From Curtobacterium sp. TC1 (GTDB taxonomy: Bacteria; Actinomycetota; Actinomycetes; Actinomycetales; Microbacteriaceae): DNA of 64,000 nt. Below, piece after piece: positions 57,958-64,000 of the stretch. The first letter of the stretch is position 1. Each line of letters begins with the position of its first letter. A model generated the notes under the pieces. The model saw nothing but the letters and a program-made list of their open reading frames with translations. It had not been told where the DNA came from and did no database searches. The position numbers were made by a program, and so were the translations under genes. The stretch is taken from assembly GCF_019844075.1 (NCBI RefSeq), contig NZ_CP081964.1, positions 1,116,001-1,180,000 on the forward strand. Direction: 5' to 3'.

Positions 57958-59007
57958 CTACGGCCGCAGCAGCACCTTGATCGCCCGACGTTCGTCCATC
58001 GCCCGGTACGCCTCGGCGGCCTCGTCGAGCGGCAGTTCGAGGTCGAACACCCGGCCCGGGTCGATCGTGCCCGACAGGACGTCGGGCAGCAGCTCCGGGA
58101 TGTACTTCCGGGCCGGCGCCATCCCGCCCGCGATCGCGATGTTCGTGTCGAAGAGGTACCGGGTGCCGATCGTCGGGACGCCGTGCGGGACCCCGACGAA
58201 GCCGAGGTTGCCGCCCGCACGCACCGAGTGCAGCGCCTGGTCCATGCTCTCCTCGGTGCCCACGGCCTCCACCGCGCAGTCGGCCTGGTCGCCGCCGAGC
58301 AGGTCGCGGATCGCCGCGACGCCCTCCTCGCCGCGGGAAGCCACGATGTCCGTCGCGCCGAACTCGCGAGCGAGCGCCTGGCGGTCGGCGTGCCGGCTCA
58401 TCGCGATGATGCGCTCGGCGCCCAGTCGCTTCGACGCGAGCACGGCGGACAGGCCGACCGCGCCGTCGCCGACCACGACGACCGTCTTGCCCGGGCCGAC
58501 CGCTGCCGACACCGCGGCGTGGTGCCCGGTGGAGAAGACGTCGGACAGTGTCAGCAGCGACGGCACGAGGGCGGGGTCGACCGGGCCGGGGACCGCGACG
58601 AGCGTCGCAGACGCGTCGGGGATGCGGACGTACTCGGCCTGCGCGCCGCCGACCGGGTCGCCGTACGCGTCCTTCCCGCCGAAGCCGGACAGGTGGTCGC
58701 AGCCACTGGTCATGCCGTGGCGGCAGGCCTGGCAGGTGCCGTCGTTCATGGTGAAGGGGGAGATGACGAAGTCGCCCTCGTGCAGGTCGGTGACCTCGTC
58801 CCCGACGGCGACGACCTCGCCGACGAGTTCGTGCCCGATCGGCCGTGGCTGCTTCGTCTCGGTCACGCCACGGTAGGGCCAGAGGTCGGAACCGCACACG
58901 CACGCCGCGACGACCTTGACGACGACGTCCTTCGGGGTCAGGACCGAGGGGCGGTCGCGCTCCTCGACGCGGATGTCGTTCGGGGCGTGGATGATCGCTG
59001 CGCGCAC
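57958..59007 (-). CDS. Zinc-dependent alcohol dehydrogenase (MDR family)
   Basis: 349 aa. Catalytic zinc site CGSDL and GHELVGEV (C~38, H~59). The structural zinc loop is reduced to GTCQACRHGMTSGCDHL. Rossmann motif GDGAVGLSAVLA at about 173-184. It oxidises or reduces an alcohol/aldehyde with NAD(P). The start is GTG 59007 with GGAAGG six bases upstream. G+C is back to the host level, so I treat it as outside the neighbouring operon, though an aldehyde-to-alcohol step after the decarboxylase would be chemically sensible. Confidence 0.88.
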   Translation of the reverse strand: MRAAIIHAPNDIRVEERDRPSVLTPKDVVVKVVAACVCGSDLWPYRGVTETKQPRPIGHELVGEVVAVGDEVTDLHEGDFVISPFTMNDGTCQACRHGMTSGCDHLSGFGGKDAYGDPVGGAQAEYVRIPDASATLVAVPGPVDPALVPSLLTLSDVFSTGHHAAVSAAVGPGKTVVVVGDGAVGLSAVLASKRLGAERIIAMSRHADRQALAREFGATDIVASRGEEGVAAIRDLLGGDQADCAVEAVGTEESMDQALHSVRAGGNLGFVGVPHGVPTIGTRYLFDTNIAIAGGMAPARKYIPELLPDVLSGTIDPGRVFDLELPLDEAAEAYRAMDERRAIKVLLRP

Positions 59008-59073
59008 GGGAGGCCTTCCGTTGAGATGGTGGGGAGTCGGCGCGGTCGACGTCGTCCGGGCCGACGTCGACAG

Positions 59074-59079
59074 TACCCT
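59074..59079 (+). promoter_or_regulatory. -10 box of leaderless DUF3097 gene
   Basis: TACCCT, 7 nt before GTG 59087. It decides between several in-frame starts. Confidence 0.55.
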
Positions 59080-59086
59080 CGTGCGG

Positions 59087-60031
59087 GTGGACGACGACCG
59101 GTACGGCGGGGACGTGCTCTCGGGAGACTGGCGCTCCCGCGGAGTGAAGAAGGTGCGGCAGGTGCCGCTCGAACGCGACATGGTGCTCGAGGACCCGGAC
59201 TCCGGGTGGGCCGGTGCCGTCGTCGGACTCGAGGCGGGCAACATCGCGCTCGAGGACTGGAAGGGCCGCACCCGTTCCTTCCCCTTCACCGGGCAGTTCC
59301 TGCTCGAGGGCGAGCTCGTCACACTGGGCCGCCCGCAGGCGTCGGTCGGCCGGTCTGCCGCAGCTGCTGCCGGCTCACCTGGTTCGCTGGGTTCCGTCCA
59401 CACTGACTGGAGGCCCGGGGCAGCGCCCGCCGTGCGGCAGACGTCCGACGGCGGTCGCCTCCGCACCGCGTCCGGATCGTTCGCGGTGGAGTCGCAGCGT
59501 GCCCGGGTGGCCCTGCCGAGCCGGATCATGGTCGAGGGCAAGCACGACGCCGAGCTCGTCGAGAAGGTCTGGGGTGCCGACCTGCGCGTCGAGGGCGTCG
59601 TCGTCGAGGAGCTCTCCGGCGTCGACAACCTGGCCGACGTCCTCGACGAGTTCCAGCCGACCCGTGACCGTCGCGTCGGCGTGCTCGTCGACCACCTGGT
59701 GCCCGGGTCGAAGGAGTCCAGCTTCGCCGAGGCCGTGATGCGCGGCAAGTGGGGCGCACACGTGCTCGTGGTCGGGCACCCGTTCGTCGACGTCTGGCAG
59801 TCCGTGAAGCCCGCCCGCGTCGGACTGCAGGCGTGGCCGACGATCCCGCGGTCGATCGAGTGGAAGAAGGGGATCTGCCAGGCGCTCGGGTGGCCGAACG
59901 CCGAGCAGGCCGACATCGCCCGGGCGTGGCAGCGGATCCTCGGGCAGGTGCGCACCTTCGCCGACCTCGAGCCGCAGCTGCTCGGCCGCGTCGAGGAGCT
60001 CATCGACTTCGTGACGGAACCCAAGGCCTGA
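59087..60031 (+). CDS. DUF3097 family protein with Toprim-like C-terminal half
   Basis: 314 aa from GTG 59087; starts further upstream would add sequence lying over the dehydrogenase promoter. It opens DDDRYGGDVLSGDWR like other actinobacterial DUF3097 proteins. The second half contains IMVEGKHDAELVEKVWG (Glu and DAE) and GVLVDHLVPGSKE (D-x-x-x pattern), which reads like the Glu and Asp sites of a Toprim fold as in RNase M5. Function is unknown. A nucleic-acid phosphodiesterase or transferase role is only a suggestion. A Pro/Ser/Ala-rich stretch (about 85-115) separates the halves. Confidence 0.85.
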   Translation: MDDDRYGGDVLSGDWRSRGVKKVRQVPLERDMVLEDPDSGWAGAVVGLEAGNIALEDWKGRTRSFPFTGQFLLEGELVTLGRPQASVGRSAAAAAGSPGSLGSVHTDWRPGAAPAVRQTSDGGRLRTASGSFAVESQRARVALPSRIMVEGKHDAELVEKVWGADLRVEGVVVEELSGVDNLADVLDEFQPTRDRRVGVLVDHLVPGSKESSFAEAVMRGKWGAHVLVVGHPFVDVWQSVKPARVGLQAWPTIPRSIEWKKGICQALGWPNAEQADIARAWQRILGQVRTFADLEPQLLGRVEELIDFVTEPKA

Positions 60032-60089
60032 GAACCGGCGGATTGCCGGACCGGCGCGGTGTGCCGGGGGTGATCCGCGCCTCCAGGCC

Positions 60090-60095
60090 TACTGT
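60090..60095 (+). promoter_or_regulatory. -10 box of leaderless hypothetical gene
   Basis: TACTGT, 6 nt before ATG 60102. Confidence 0.55.
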
Positions 60096-60101
60096 TGAGG
60101 G

Positions 60102-60755
60102 ATGGACGGCATCGACGGACGCGTGCGCAGCGCTGTCGACGTCTGGCTGCGCTGGCTGCCGCGCTGGCAGATCGGGACCGCCCGCCCGCGCACGCGCATC
60201 TGCCGGAAGTGCACCGGGTCCCCGATCGCGAGTGCCGCCGGCTTCGGCCCGGACGTGCCGCACGCCGTCCAGCACGCGCTGATCGGGCGGATCTCGACCA
60301 TCGTCGAGGACGCCGTCGACGACTACACGGCCAAGAACCTGCCGCTGCTCCAGCGCGAACTCGAACGGGCCGCCGCACGGAAGCGGCACGCGGGGTACCA
60401 GCCGGCCGAGGGGCTGTCGCCCGAGTTCCAGGGCCTCGACGTCGATCCCGAGCCCTCGCCGGGTTCGCCGTTCCTCTTCACGCTCGGGGAGCTGGCGGGG
60501 ACGGGCGCGGGGGAGCAGACACCGCGGGAGCCACTGTCCGACGAGGCCAAGGCGGCGCTCCGGCACGAGATCGAGTTGTCCGACGAGTGCGCCCGCTCGA
60601 CCGGCACCGCGGTCTGCCTGGCGCTCATCGACCACCGGCCGCGCATCGCCGAGGCCGTCGAGCGCCTGGTGGAGCCGCAGATCGAGGCGCTCGTGACCGA
60701 CATGTTCCGCGGGTTCGACGGTCCGGACGAGGGGCCGCGCTCGGGCTTGTTCTGA
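60102..60755 (+). CDS. Conserved hypothetical protein (unknown family)
   Basis: 217 aa. I do not recognise the family. Residues 8-20 are Trp/Arg-rich (VWLRWLPRWQIG). CRKC at about 34-37 is a single Cys pair. The rest is charged and mostly helical, with a Gly/Pro-rich middle (about 105-140). No signal peptide. The frame has host-like codon use and a leaderless promoter, so it is expressed. It lies between DUF3097 and a hairpin shared with the convergent LacI gene. Confidence 0.65.
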   Translation: MDGIDGRVRSAVDVWLRWLPRWQIGTARPRTRICRKCTGSPIASAAGFGPDVPHAVQHALIGRISTIVEDAVDDYTAKNLPLLQRELERAAARKRHAGYQPAEGLSPEFQGLDVDPEPSPGSPFLFTLGELAGTGAGEQTPREPLSDEAKAALRHEIELSDECARSTGTAVCLALIDHRPRIAEAVERLVEPQIEALVTDMFRGFDGPDEGPRSGLF

Positions 60756-60764
60756 GGTGCTTCG

Positions 60765-60832
60765 CTCGGTGCGAGGTTGATCACTCCGTGCGCGCTTGTT
60801 GCGCTGCGCCGAGTGGTCAACCTCGCACCGAG
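60765..60832. terminator. Large hairpin between hypothetical and lacI-type gene (dispersed repeat family)
   Basis: Arms 60765-60786 and 60811-60832 pair over 22 bp with one mismatch around a 24-nt GC-rich spacer. It lies between convergent genes, so may terminate both. The left arm (60768-60792) matches 26296-26320 at 21 of 25 bases. Confidence 0.8.
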
Positions 60833-60842
60833 AAGGTCCCGG

Positions 60843-61856
60843 TCAGCGGGGGAGCAGCGTGCGGCCGGGGATCACGGTGCCGCGCAGTGAGCGGTGCTCG
60901 ACGGGTCGCGCGGGGTCGTCGATCCGGCCGATGACGAGGTCGATCGCCTCGCGGCCGATCCGCTCGATCGGCTGCTCGAGCGTCGTGAACCCGATCCAGT
61001 CGCTCGCGAGGGGGTACACGCCGTCGAACCCGGTGACCGACAGATCGTCCGGGACCCGGACACCGCGGCGTGCGAGCGCCTCGCACACGTCGAGCATGAG
61101 CCGATCGGTCGGGCACATCACCGCGGTGACGCCCGACTCGCGCATCGCGTCGACCAGGTCGGCGGCGAGGTCGTCCGGCGGGCGCACGAAACTGGCATCG
61201 ATGTCGATCACCCGCGTGCCTCGAGTCCGGAGCCGCTCGACCATCGCCGACGATCGCGCGTGCTGGGTGATCGCGTTGTCGAGCGGGACGGTGAGCACCA
61301 CGACCGTGCTGTGGCCGGCGTCGGCGACGGCGTCGGCGATCGCCGCGCCACCGTCCGCTTCGTCGCAGTAGACGCTCGAGAGCGCCGGGTGCAGCTCGGG
61401 CCGACCGGCGACGACGGTGGCGATGCGTGGTGCGAACTCGGCGATGTCGGCGGACGGCATGAGGCCGCTGCACACGACCAGTCCGTCGACGCGCATCGAG
61501 ACGAGGGCCGCGAGGGCGGACTTCTCGTCCTCGACCCGGCCGACGCCCGTCGTGGTGACGACCCGGTAACCGAGCTCGGATGCGCGGCGCTCCATCACGG
61601 CGTGCAGGGCGGTGTAGACCATCGACGAGGCGTCACGGACGAGCATCCCGATCGTGTTCGTGCGGCCACTGACCAGCCCGCGGGCCATCGCGTTGGCGAC
61701 GTACCCGAGCTCGGTCGCGGCGCGTTCCACTCGCTCACGGGTCTCGTTCGAGAACCGCCCCGTGCCCGAGAGGACCCGGCTCACCGCCGACTTCGAGACT
61801 CCCGCACGTGCGGCGACGTCGAGGATGGTCGGCTGGGAACCGCGGCTGCCGTTCAC
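60843..61856 (-). CDS. LacI-family transcriptional regulator
   Basis: 337 aa. The N-terminal HTH (TILDVAARAGVSKSAVSRVL, about 8-27) with hinge and minor-groove helix is followed by a periplasmic-binding-type effector domain (about 62-330). The start GTG 61856 overlaps the stop of the DUF3054 gene (GTGA), so the two are coupled; an upstream extension of 24 residues would lie inside that gene. Most LacI proteins control sugar uptake. The binding-protein gene at 63596 is a candidate target by distance only. Confidence 0.92.
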   Translation of the reverse strand: MNGSRGSQPTILDVAARAGVSKSAVSRVLSGTGRFSNETRERVERAATELGYVANAMARGLVSGRTNTIGMLVRDASSMVYTALHAVMERRASELGYRVVTTTGVGRVEDEKSALAALVSMRVDGLVVCSGLMPSADIAEFAPRIATVVAGRPELHPALSSVYCDEADGGAAIADAVADAGHSTVVVLTVPLDNAITQHARSSAMVERLRTRGTRVIDIDASFVRPPDDLAADLVDAMRESGVTAVMCPTDRLMLDVCEALARRGVRVPDDLSVTGFDGVYPLASDWIGFTTLEQPIERIGREAIDLVIGRIDDPARPVEHRSLRGTVIPGRTLLPR

Positions 61857-62272
61857 GCGTCGGTCGCCGCAGCATCCTGCCGCGACCGCGAGGTGAACCG
61901 GAGCACACCGCGGACGATCGCCCGCCAACCGAGCAGGAACACCCCGAGCACGATCGTGGCGACGATGACGAACGAGATCGGCAGCGGGTTGCCGTCGACG
62001 TCGCCCTGGCCGGTGGCGACACGGATCGCCAGACCGACGAAGACCGTGAGGACCCAGACCACGACGCCGGTCGGCCAGAAGCGCAGCGGGCGGGCCCAGG
62101 CTCCGCTCGTCACGTACCCGATCGCCCAGCCCGCCAGGAACGGGTACGCGGTGGTCCAGAGTGCAAGCGCCGTGTTGGCTTCACCGTGCGACGAACGCCC
62201 GATGAGTGCGAAGACGACGATGAGCACGACGTCGATGACCGCTGCGAGCCAACCCCAGGTGCGTGTGTTCAC
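61853..62272 (-). CDS. DUF3054 family small membrane protein
   Basis: 139 aa with four hydrophobic helices. The N-terminal DVVLIVVFALIGRSSHGE and the central PFLAGWAIGY match the DUF3054 pattern. Function is unknown. It is cotranscribed with, and overlaps, the LacI-type regulator. The C-terminus is a short Arg/Ala/Asp tail on the cytoplasmic side. The start ATG 62272 lies 114 bp from the divergent AbiEi-like gene. Confidence 0.88.
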   Translation of the reverse strand: MNTRTWGWLAAVIDVVLIVVFALIGRSSHGEANTALALWTTAYPFLAGWAIGYVTSGAWARPLRFWPTGVVVWVLTVFVGLAIRVATGQGDVDGNPLPISFVIVATIVLGVFLLGWRAIVRGVLRFTSRSRQDAAATDA

Positions 62273-62310
62273 CCGGACAGTCTCGCAGCTGTTGATTTAT
62301 CACCTCGCGA

Positions 62311-62367
62311 CTGTGGACGGGCGCGGCTGTCCACAGTTTGATCCCGCGGTCCTCGCACCGTGCGAGG
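62311..62367. repeat. Two short palindromes in divergent intergenic region
   Basis: CTGTGGAC/GTCCACAG (62311-62318 with 62329-62336) and CCTCGCAC-c-GTGCGAGG (62351-62367). They could be operators or small hairpins. The second is repeated with one central change at 63338-63354, flanking the AbiEi-like gene on both sides. Confidence 0.6.
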
Positions 62368-62386
62368 CAACCGCCACCATCCGTGC

Positions 62387-63337
62387 ATGGCTGCTCCTCA
62401 ACGTTTTCCCGCCGTCCCCGACTGCAAGGTCCTCGTCGCGCACGAGTCACGGCCGGACGAGGCTGCGGCGATCCGCGTCCGAGCGCGAGCCGGGGAACTG
62501 GTCCGCATCGCGCACGGCCGGTACGCCGATGCCGAGCGGTGGAAGGGCCTCCGACCCGAGCAGCGGCACCACGTGCTCGTGCGATCGCTCGTCGACAGGA
62601 TCCGACCGCGCTTCGTCGTGTCGCACCTTTCGGCGGCGGCGGTCATCGGCGTGCCGCACGTGGGCCGTTGGCCGGAGCGAGTCCACCTGATGAGACCTGG
62701 GCAGGATGCGCGGACGACCAACGCGACGTTCATCGTGCACGCCGACTTCGACCCGTCGATGGCGGGTACGTGGCGGTTCCGCGCGGACGACTTGACCCTG
62801 ACGGACTTCGACCGGACCGCGGTGGACCTCGCCATGACGTTGCCGATGGCCGAGGCAGTGGTCGCCCTCGACCGACTCCTCGCCCTCGGCGCTGACCGCG
62901 ACGCCGTCCTGGACGGGGTCGCGCGGCGGGGACGGAAGGGCCGGCGCCGTGCCGCGCAGTCCGTCGGTTTCGCGGACGCTGCCGCCGACTCGGTCGGGGA
63001 ATCCCTGGTCCGGGTCCGTCTGGACGAGTACGGCGCACCCACCCCGGTGCTGCAACGACGCTTCACCACGTTCGGCGAGCCGGACATCGTCGTGGACTTC
63101 TGGCTGCCGGACCACGGCGTGGTGATCGAGTTCGACGGTGAGGTGAAGTACCGCGATCCGCGCCTGCGCGGAGGTCGGACGGCGGAGGACGTCGTCATCG
63201 CGGAGAAGCACCGCGAGGACCGGTTGCGGTCGTTCCCCGAGGTGCGCGGTGTGATCCGGTACGGCTGGAAGGACGTGTGGGACGAGTCCGCGTTCCGCGC
63301 GAAGCTCCGGAACGCGCGGGTGCCGATGTCGCGATGA
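62387..63337 (+). CDS. AbiEi-antitoxin-like / PD-(D/E)xK endonuclease-like protein
   Basis: 316 aa. The N-terminal ~90 residues resemble the winged-helix AbiEi antitoxin domain (RARAGELVRIAHGRYADAERW, read in two parts) of type IV toxin-antitoxin systems. The C-terminal part (about 215-315) is a Vsr/DUF559-like nuclease fold with D237 in VDFWLPDHG, E248, and E252-V-K254, giving the D-x(n)-E-x-K pattern. No AbiEii toxin gene is adjacent. Such stand-alone proteins are common in Microbacteriaceae and their role is unknown. The start ATG 62387 is preferred to GTG 62360, which lies in a palindrome. Confidence 0.78.
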   Translation: MAAPQRFPAVPDCKVLVAHESRPDEAAAIRVRARAGELVRIAHGRYADAERWKGLRPEQRHHVLVRSLVDRIRPRFVVSHLSAAAVIGVPHVGRWPERVHLMRPGQDARTTNATFIVHADFDPSMAGTWRFRADDLTLTDFDRTAVDLAMTLPMAEAVVALDRLLALGADRDAVLDGVARRGRKGRRRAAQSVGFADAAADSVGESLVRVRLDEYGAPTPVLQRRFTTFGEPDIVVDFWLPDHGVVIEFDGEVKYRDPRLRGGRTAEDVVIAEKHREDRLRSFPEVRGVIRYGWKDVWDESAFRAKLRNARVPMSR

Positions 63338-63429
63338 CCTCGCACGGTGCGAGGGCCGGCGCGAACGGTGCGAGGTTCCGTCTTCGGTGCGGGGGCGTGC
63401 GACGGGCACGGAGTACGGAACCTCGCACC
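63338..63429. repeat. Palindrome and hairpin repeat after AbiEi-like gene
   Basis: CCTCGCAC-g-GTGCGAGG at 63338-63354 begins at the stop codon. A perfect 15-bp inverted repeat follows, GGTGCGAGGTTCCGT (63367-63381) with its complement at 63415-63429, spacer 33 bp. It shares GGTGCGAGGTT with the hairpin at 60765. Confidence 0.8.
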
Positions 63430-63595
63430 AGAGCGAAGCCCGCCCGCGCGCCCCGGAGTTCACCCGGCGGCGACGCCCGCGGCACCCGGCGTTCACCCGG
63501 CAGCGCCACACTCGACCTCGGCGCGGGAACGTTCCCACACGACCCGCACGACCCCACCCCGCACGACCCCACCCCACGGAACAGGGAGAACCCAC

Positions 63596-64000
63596 GTGAA
63601 GACCCGAGTCCTCGCCGGCCTCGCCATCGCAGCGGCCGCGACCGTCGCGCTGTCCGGCTGCGTCCAGAGCGCCAACGCCTCGAACGCCGCAGACACGAGC
63701 GGCGGCACCACGAACCTCACGGTGTTCATCAGCGGCGACACCAACGTCCAGGACCTCTGGGACAAGTCGCTCATCCCCGCCTTCGAGAAGGTGCACCCGA
63801 AGATCCACGTCAGCACGAGCATCGACCTGCACGGCGAGCACGACGCGCAGACCCAGGCCAACCTCGCCACCGCAGTCAAGGCCGGCAAGTCCGTCGCGTA
63901 CGACCTCGTCGACGCCGGCTTCGTCAGCACCGCGGGCAAGGCCGGGCTGCTCAGCACGGTCAGCGACAGCACGATCCCGAACCTGGAGGACGTCCCCGAG
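63596..64000 (+). CDS. Extracellular solute-binding lipoprotein (family 1), 3' end outside window
   Basis: 135 codons visible. A signal peptide with lipobox ALSGC (Cys at residue 22) is followed by TTNLTVFISGDTNVQDLW, the usual start of SBP_bac_1 sugar-binding proteins. The start GTG 63596 has AGGGAGA seven bases upstream. Pyrimidine-rich direct repeats (CGCACGACCCCACCC twice, about 63546-63574) lie just upstream. It probably begins an ABC sugar importer operon that continues to the right and may be regulated by the LacI-type protein at 60843. Confidence 0.88.
   Translation, partial: MKTRVLAGLAIAAAATVALSGCVQSANASNAADTSGGTTNLTVFISGDTNVQDLWDKSLIPAFEKVHPKIHVSTSIDLHGEHDAQTQANLATAVKAGKSVAYDLVDAGFVSTAGKAGLLSTVSDSTIPNLEDVPE

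Noticed and set aside
57958..59007. Alcohol dehydrogenase as the eighth gene of the chorismate operon
   Set aside because: Opposite strand, host-like base composition and its own start. Kept as a neighbour only.
58916..59086. Upstream extension of the DUF3097 protein
   Set aside because: The extra 57 residues lie over the divergent dehydrogenase gene and promoter. The family starts at the DRYG motif, and the -10 box supports GTG 59087.
62311..62336. CTGTGGAC...GTCCACAG as DnaA boxes or an origin
   Set aside because: Only partial resemblance to TTATCCACA, a single pair, and no dnaA, dnaN or gyr genes nearby.

Overview
The window is 64 kb of one high-G+C actinobacterial chromosome. Family content points to Microbacteriaceae, most likely Curtobacterium or a close relative. 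The markers are DUF3039, DUF3097 and DUF3054 proteins, a long LigA with an insert before its helix-hairpin-helix region, an AbiEi/PD-(D/E)xK protein, a type III PKS, translational coupling through ATGA/GTGA/TGATG overlaps, and many leaderless genes with a TANNNT -10 box 6-7 nt upstream of the start codon. The genus is an inference. There is no rRNA, CRISPR array, insertion sequence or phage gene.

Layout. (1) 1-6.5 kb: a conserved actinobacterial block with a ThiF/cyclodehydratase-like gene (cut by the edge), a zincin_2 protein, a PDZ/Lon-type protease and a UPF0182 membrane protein, followed by initiator tRNA-Met. (2) 6.7-11.1 kb: nitrilase-family hydrolase, aminotransferase and a membrane-anchored HtrA protease with QYGQQ repeats. 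(3) 11.2-18.1 kb: a cell-wall glycopolymer (teichoic-acid-like) locus with two GT2 enzymes, a CDP-alcohol phosphotransferase, a TagF-like polymerase, an ABC-2 exporter and a cytidylyltransferase-like enzyme. (4) 18.4-31.4 kb: an ABC pair, pncB, murI-rph-rdgB, DedA, tRNA-Leu, MFS, mnmA and ligA. (5) 31.6-38.9 kb: a DUF1023 hydrolase, a class A PBP and gatCAB. (6) 39.0-42.9 kb: type III PKS plus methyltransferase, an AraC-type regulator and GAPDH. (7) 43.1-50.2 kb: a sugar operon (binding protein, two permeases, GH4 glycosidase, BadF-type kinase) behind a ROK regulator. (8) 50.3-57.9 kb: a seven-gene, fully coupled operon of visibly lower G+C. It encodes a 2-keto-acid decarboxylase, an FMN reductase-like flavoprotein, a PaaK-like adenylating ligase, a BacA/prephenate-dehydratase-like protein, isochorismate synthase, and both anthranilate/ADIC synthase subunits. 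(9) 58.0-64 kb: alcohol dehydrogenase, DUF3097, an unknown protein, DUF3054-LacI, the AbiEi-like protein and the start of a sugar-binding lipoprotein.

The most promising new system is region 8. It holds three enzymes of the chorismate branch points, one keto-acid decarboxylase and one carboxylate-activating enzyme, with no PKS or NRPS. It looks like a compact, horizontally acquired pathway to a small chorismate-derived metabolite whose product I cannot name. Secondary points of interest are a dispersed family of intergenic hairpin repeats and a CDP-alcohol phosphotransferase with His in place of the last Asp of its signature.
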